NCBI GenBank assembly: GCA_009885105.1
Contig: VFLI01000019.1
Coordinates: 1-64,000, forward strand
DNA from: Spirochaetia bacterium
GTDB taxonomy: Bacteria; Spirochaetota; Leptospiria; Leptospirales; Leptonemataceae
Reading direction: 5' to 3'
DNA: 64,000 nt
Position 1 is the stretch's first letter. Every line of letters starts with the position of its first letter. Position numbers and translations under genes: made by a program. Positions 63,745 through 64,000 of the stretch are shown in pieces. The notes below the pieces were generated by a model. That model did not search any database. It saw only the letters and a program-made list of their open reading frames with translations, and was not told the DNA's origin.

Positions 63745-64000
63745 TTAATAGGCTTCAGCGCTTCCGTACGAGATAAATCCAACCGGCATAAGAAGATTCA
63801 GGTATGTCGCACGGATCCAGTCTGCAGATCGGGCAGCGGCTGAAATGCGCACTTCGTCAAGTTTCCCATTCAGATTGAAAGGAGAACCCGCAAAGTTCTG
63901 CATGCCGATCGTGAGTGGATGGGGCCATGAGCTTTTCAAGGCGTTGGTCATGGCTACTGTCTGCACTGCCGTTCCGTCAATGTAGAAGGTCAGGGTATTC
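63745..64000 (-). CDS. LamG-like concanavalin-fold protein, C-terminal end (runs off right edge)
   Basis: The last 85 codons of a gene entering from the right. The sequence TLTFYIDGTAVQT, then LNGKLDEVRISAAARSADWIRATYLN, is the C-terminal half of a LamG/Laminin_G_3 jellyroll of the kind found with DUF2341 and surface proteins (pattern G-x-I/L-D-E-V-R-I-S-x-x-A-R-S-x-D-W-I). After it come 18 residues to the stop TAA (63745-63747). The protein is probably secreted or surface-exposed, but its start and other domains are outside the window. It is convergent with the sAC-like gene. Confidence 0.75.
   Translation of the reverse strand, partial: NTLTFYIDGTAVQTVAMTNALKSSWPHPLTIGMQNFAGSPFNLNGKLDEVRISAAARSADWIRATYLNLLMPVGFISYGSAEAY

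Overview
The window looks like chromosome of a diderm bacterium, most probably a spirochaete of the Leptospira lineage (Leptospirales or a near relative). The reasons are the gene content and order: a type II secretion operon led by a small lipoprotein and a LysM/M23 protein, a kdsA-lptCAB-rpoN-hpf-hprK-ptsH block, rpsB-tsf-pyrH-frr-uppS-cdsA-dxr-rseP-proS-trpBA in one run, and large class III adenylate cyclases. Base composition is near 50% GC by eye, higher than most Leptospira. The lineage call is an inference from synteny. Nearly all genes are on the minus strand, densely packed, many with 1-8 nt overlaps that imply translational coupling. I saw no tRNA, rRNA, CRISPR array, transposase or phage gene.

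Reading downstream on the minus strand (right to left). 58824-42103: translation start-up genes (DUF4321, rpsB, tsf, pyrH, frr), isoprenoid, phospholipid and envelope genes (uppS, cdsA, dxr, rseP), proS, trpB, trpA, a CHASE2 adenylate cyclase, and dxs. 42102-33517: a TPR protein, two small membrane proteins, a DinG-type helicase, two secreted or unknown proteins, the two halves of ADP-heptose synthesis (rfaE1, rfaE2) and pyrG. 33418-20111: a CBS protein behind a palindrome/-10 site, kdsA, lptC, lptA, lptB, rpoN, hpf, hprK, ptsH, an NtrY/NtrX pair, a degenerate Fe-S uracil-DNA-glycosylase-like protein and priA. 20060-12717: fmt, a membrane PASTA protein, rpsP, khpA, rimM, trmD, rplS, rnhB, a FliK-like/FlhB-like pair, a degenerate HD-GYP protein and yraN. 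comM faces the other way at 10806-12362. 10693-1: T2SS-associated lipoprotein, LysM/M23 protein, gspC, D, E, F, G, H, I, J and the start of gspK.

On the plus strand at 59308-63540 is a 1410-residue protein with two cyclase domains, an AAA-type ATPase and a helical repeat tail. Its plan and motifs match mammalian soluble adenylate cyclase, with catalytic residues split between the two domains. At the right edge is the C-terminal end of a LamG-like protein.

Most of the window is conserved housekeeping and envelope biology. The parts worth a second look are: palindromic repeats inserted in the T2SS operon, one of which supplies the start codon and leader of gspI; a second repeat family with copies at 2562-2688 and 50745-50868; the sAC-like cyclase; a UDG-like protein that kept its Fe-S cysteines but lost its catalytic motif; a YraN gene whose only plausible start is CTG overlapping the upstream stop; an HD-GYP protein with the HD histidine replaced; and lipidated LptA/LptC-like proteins.
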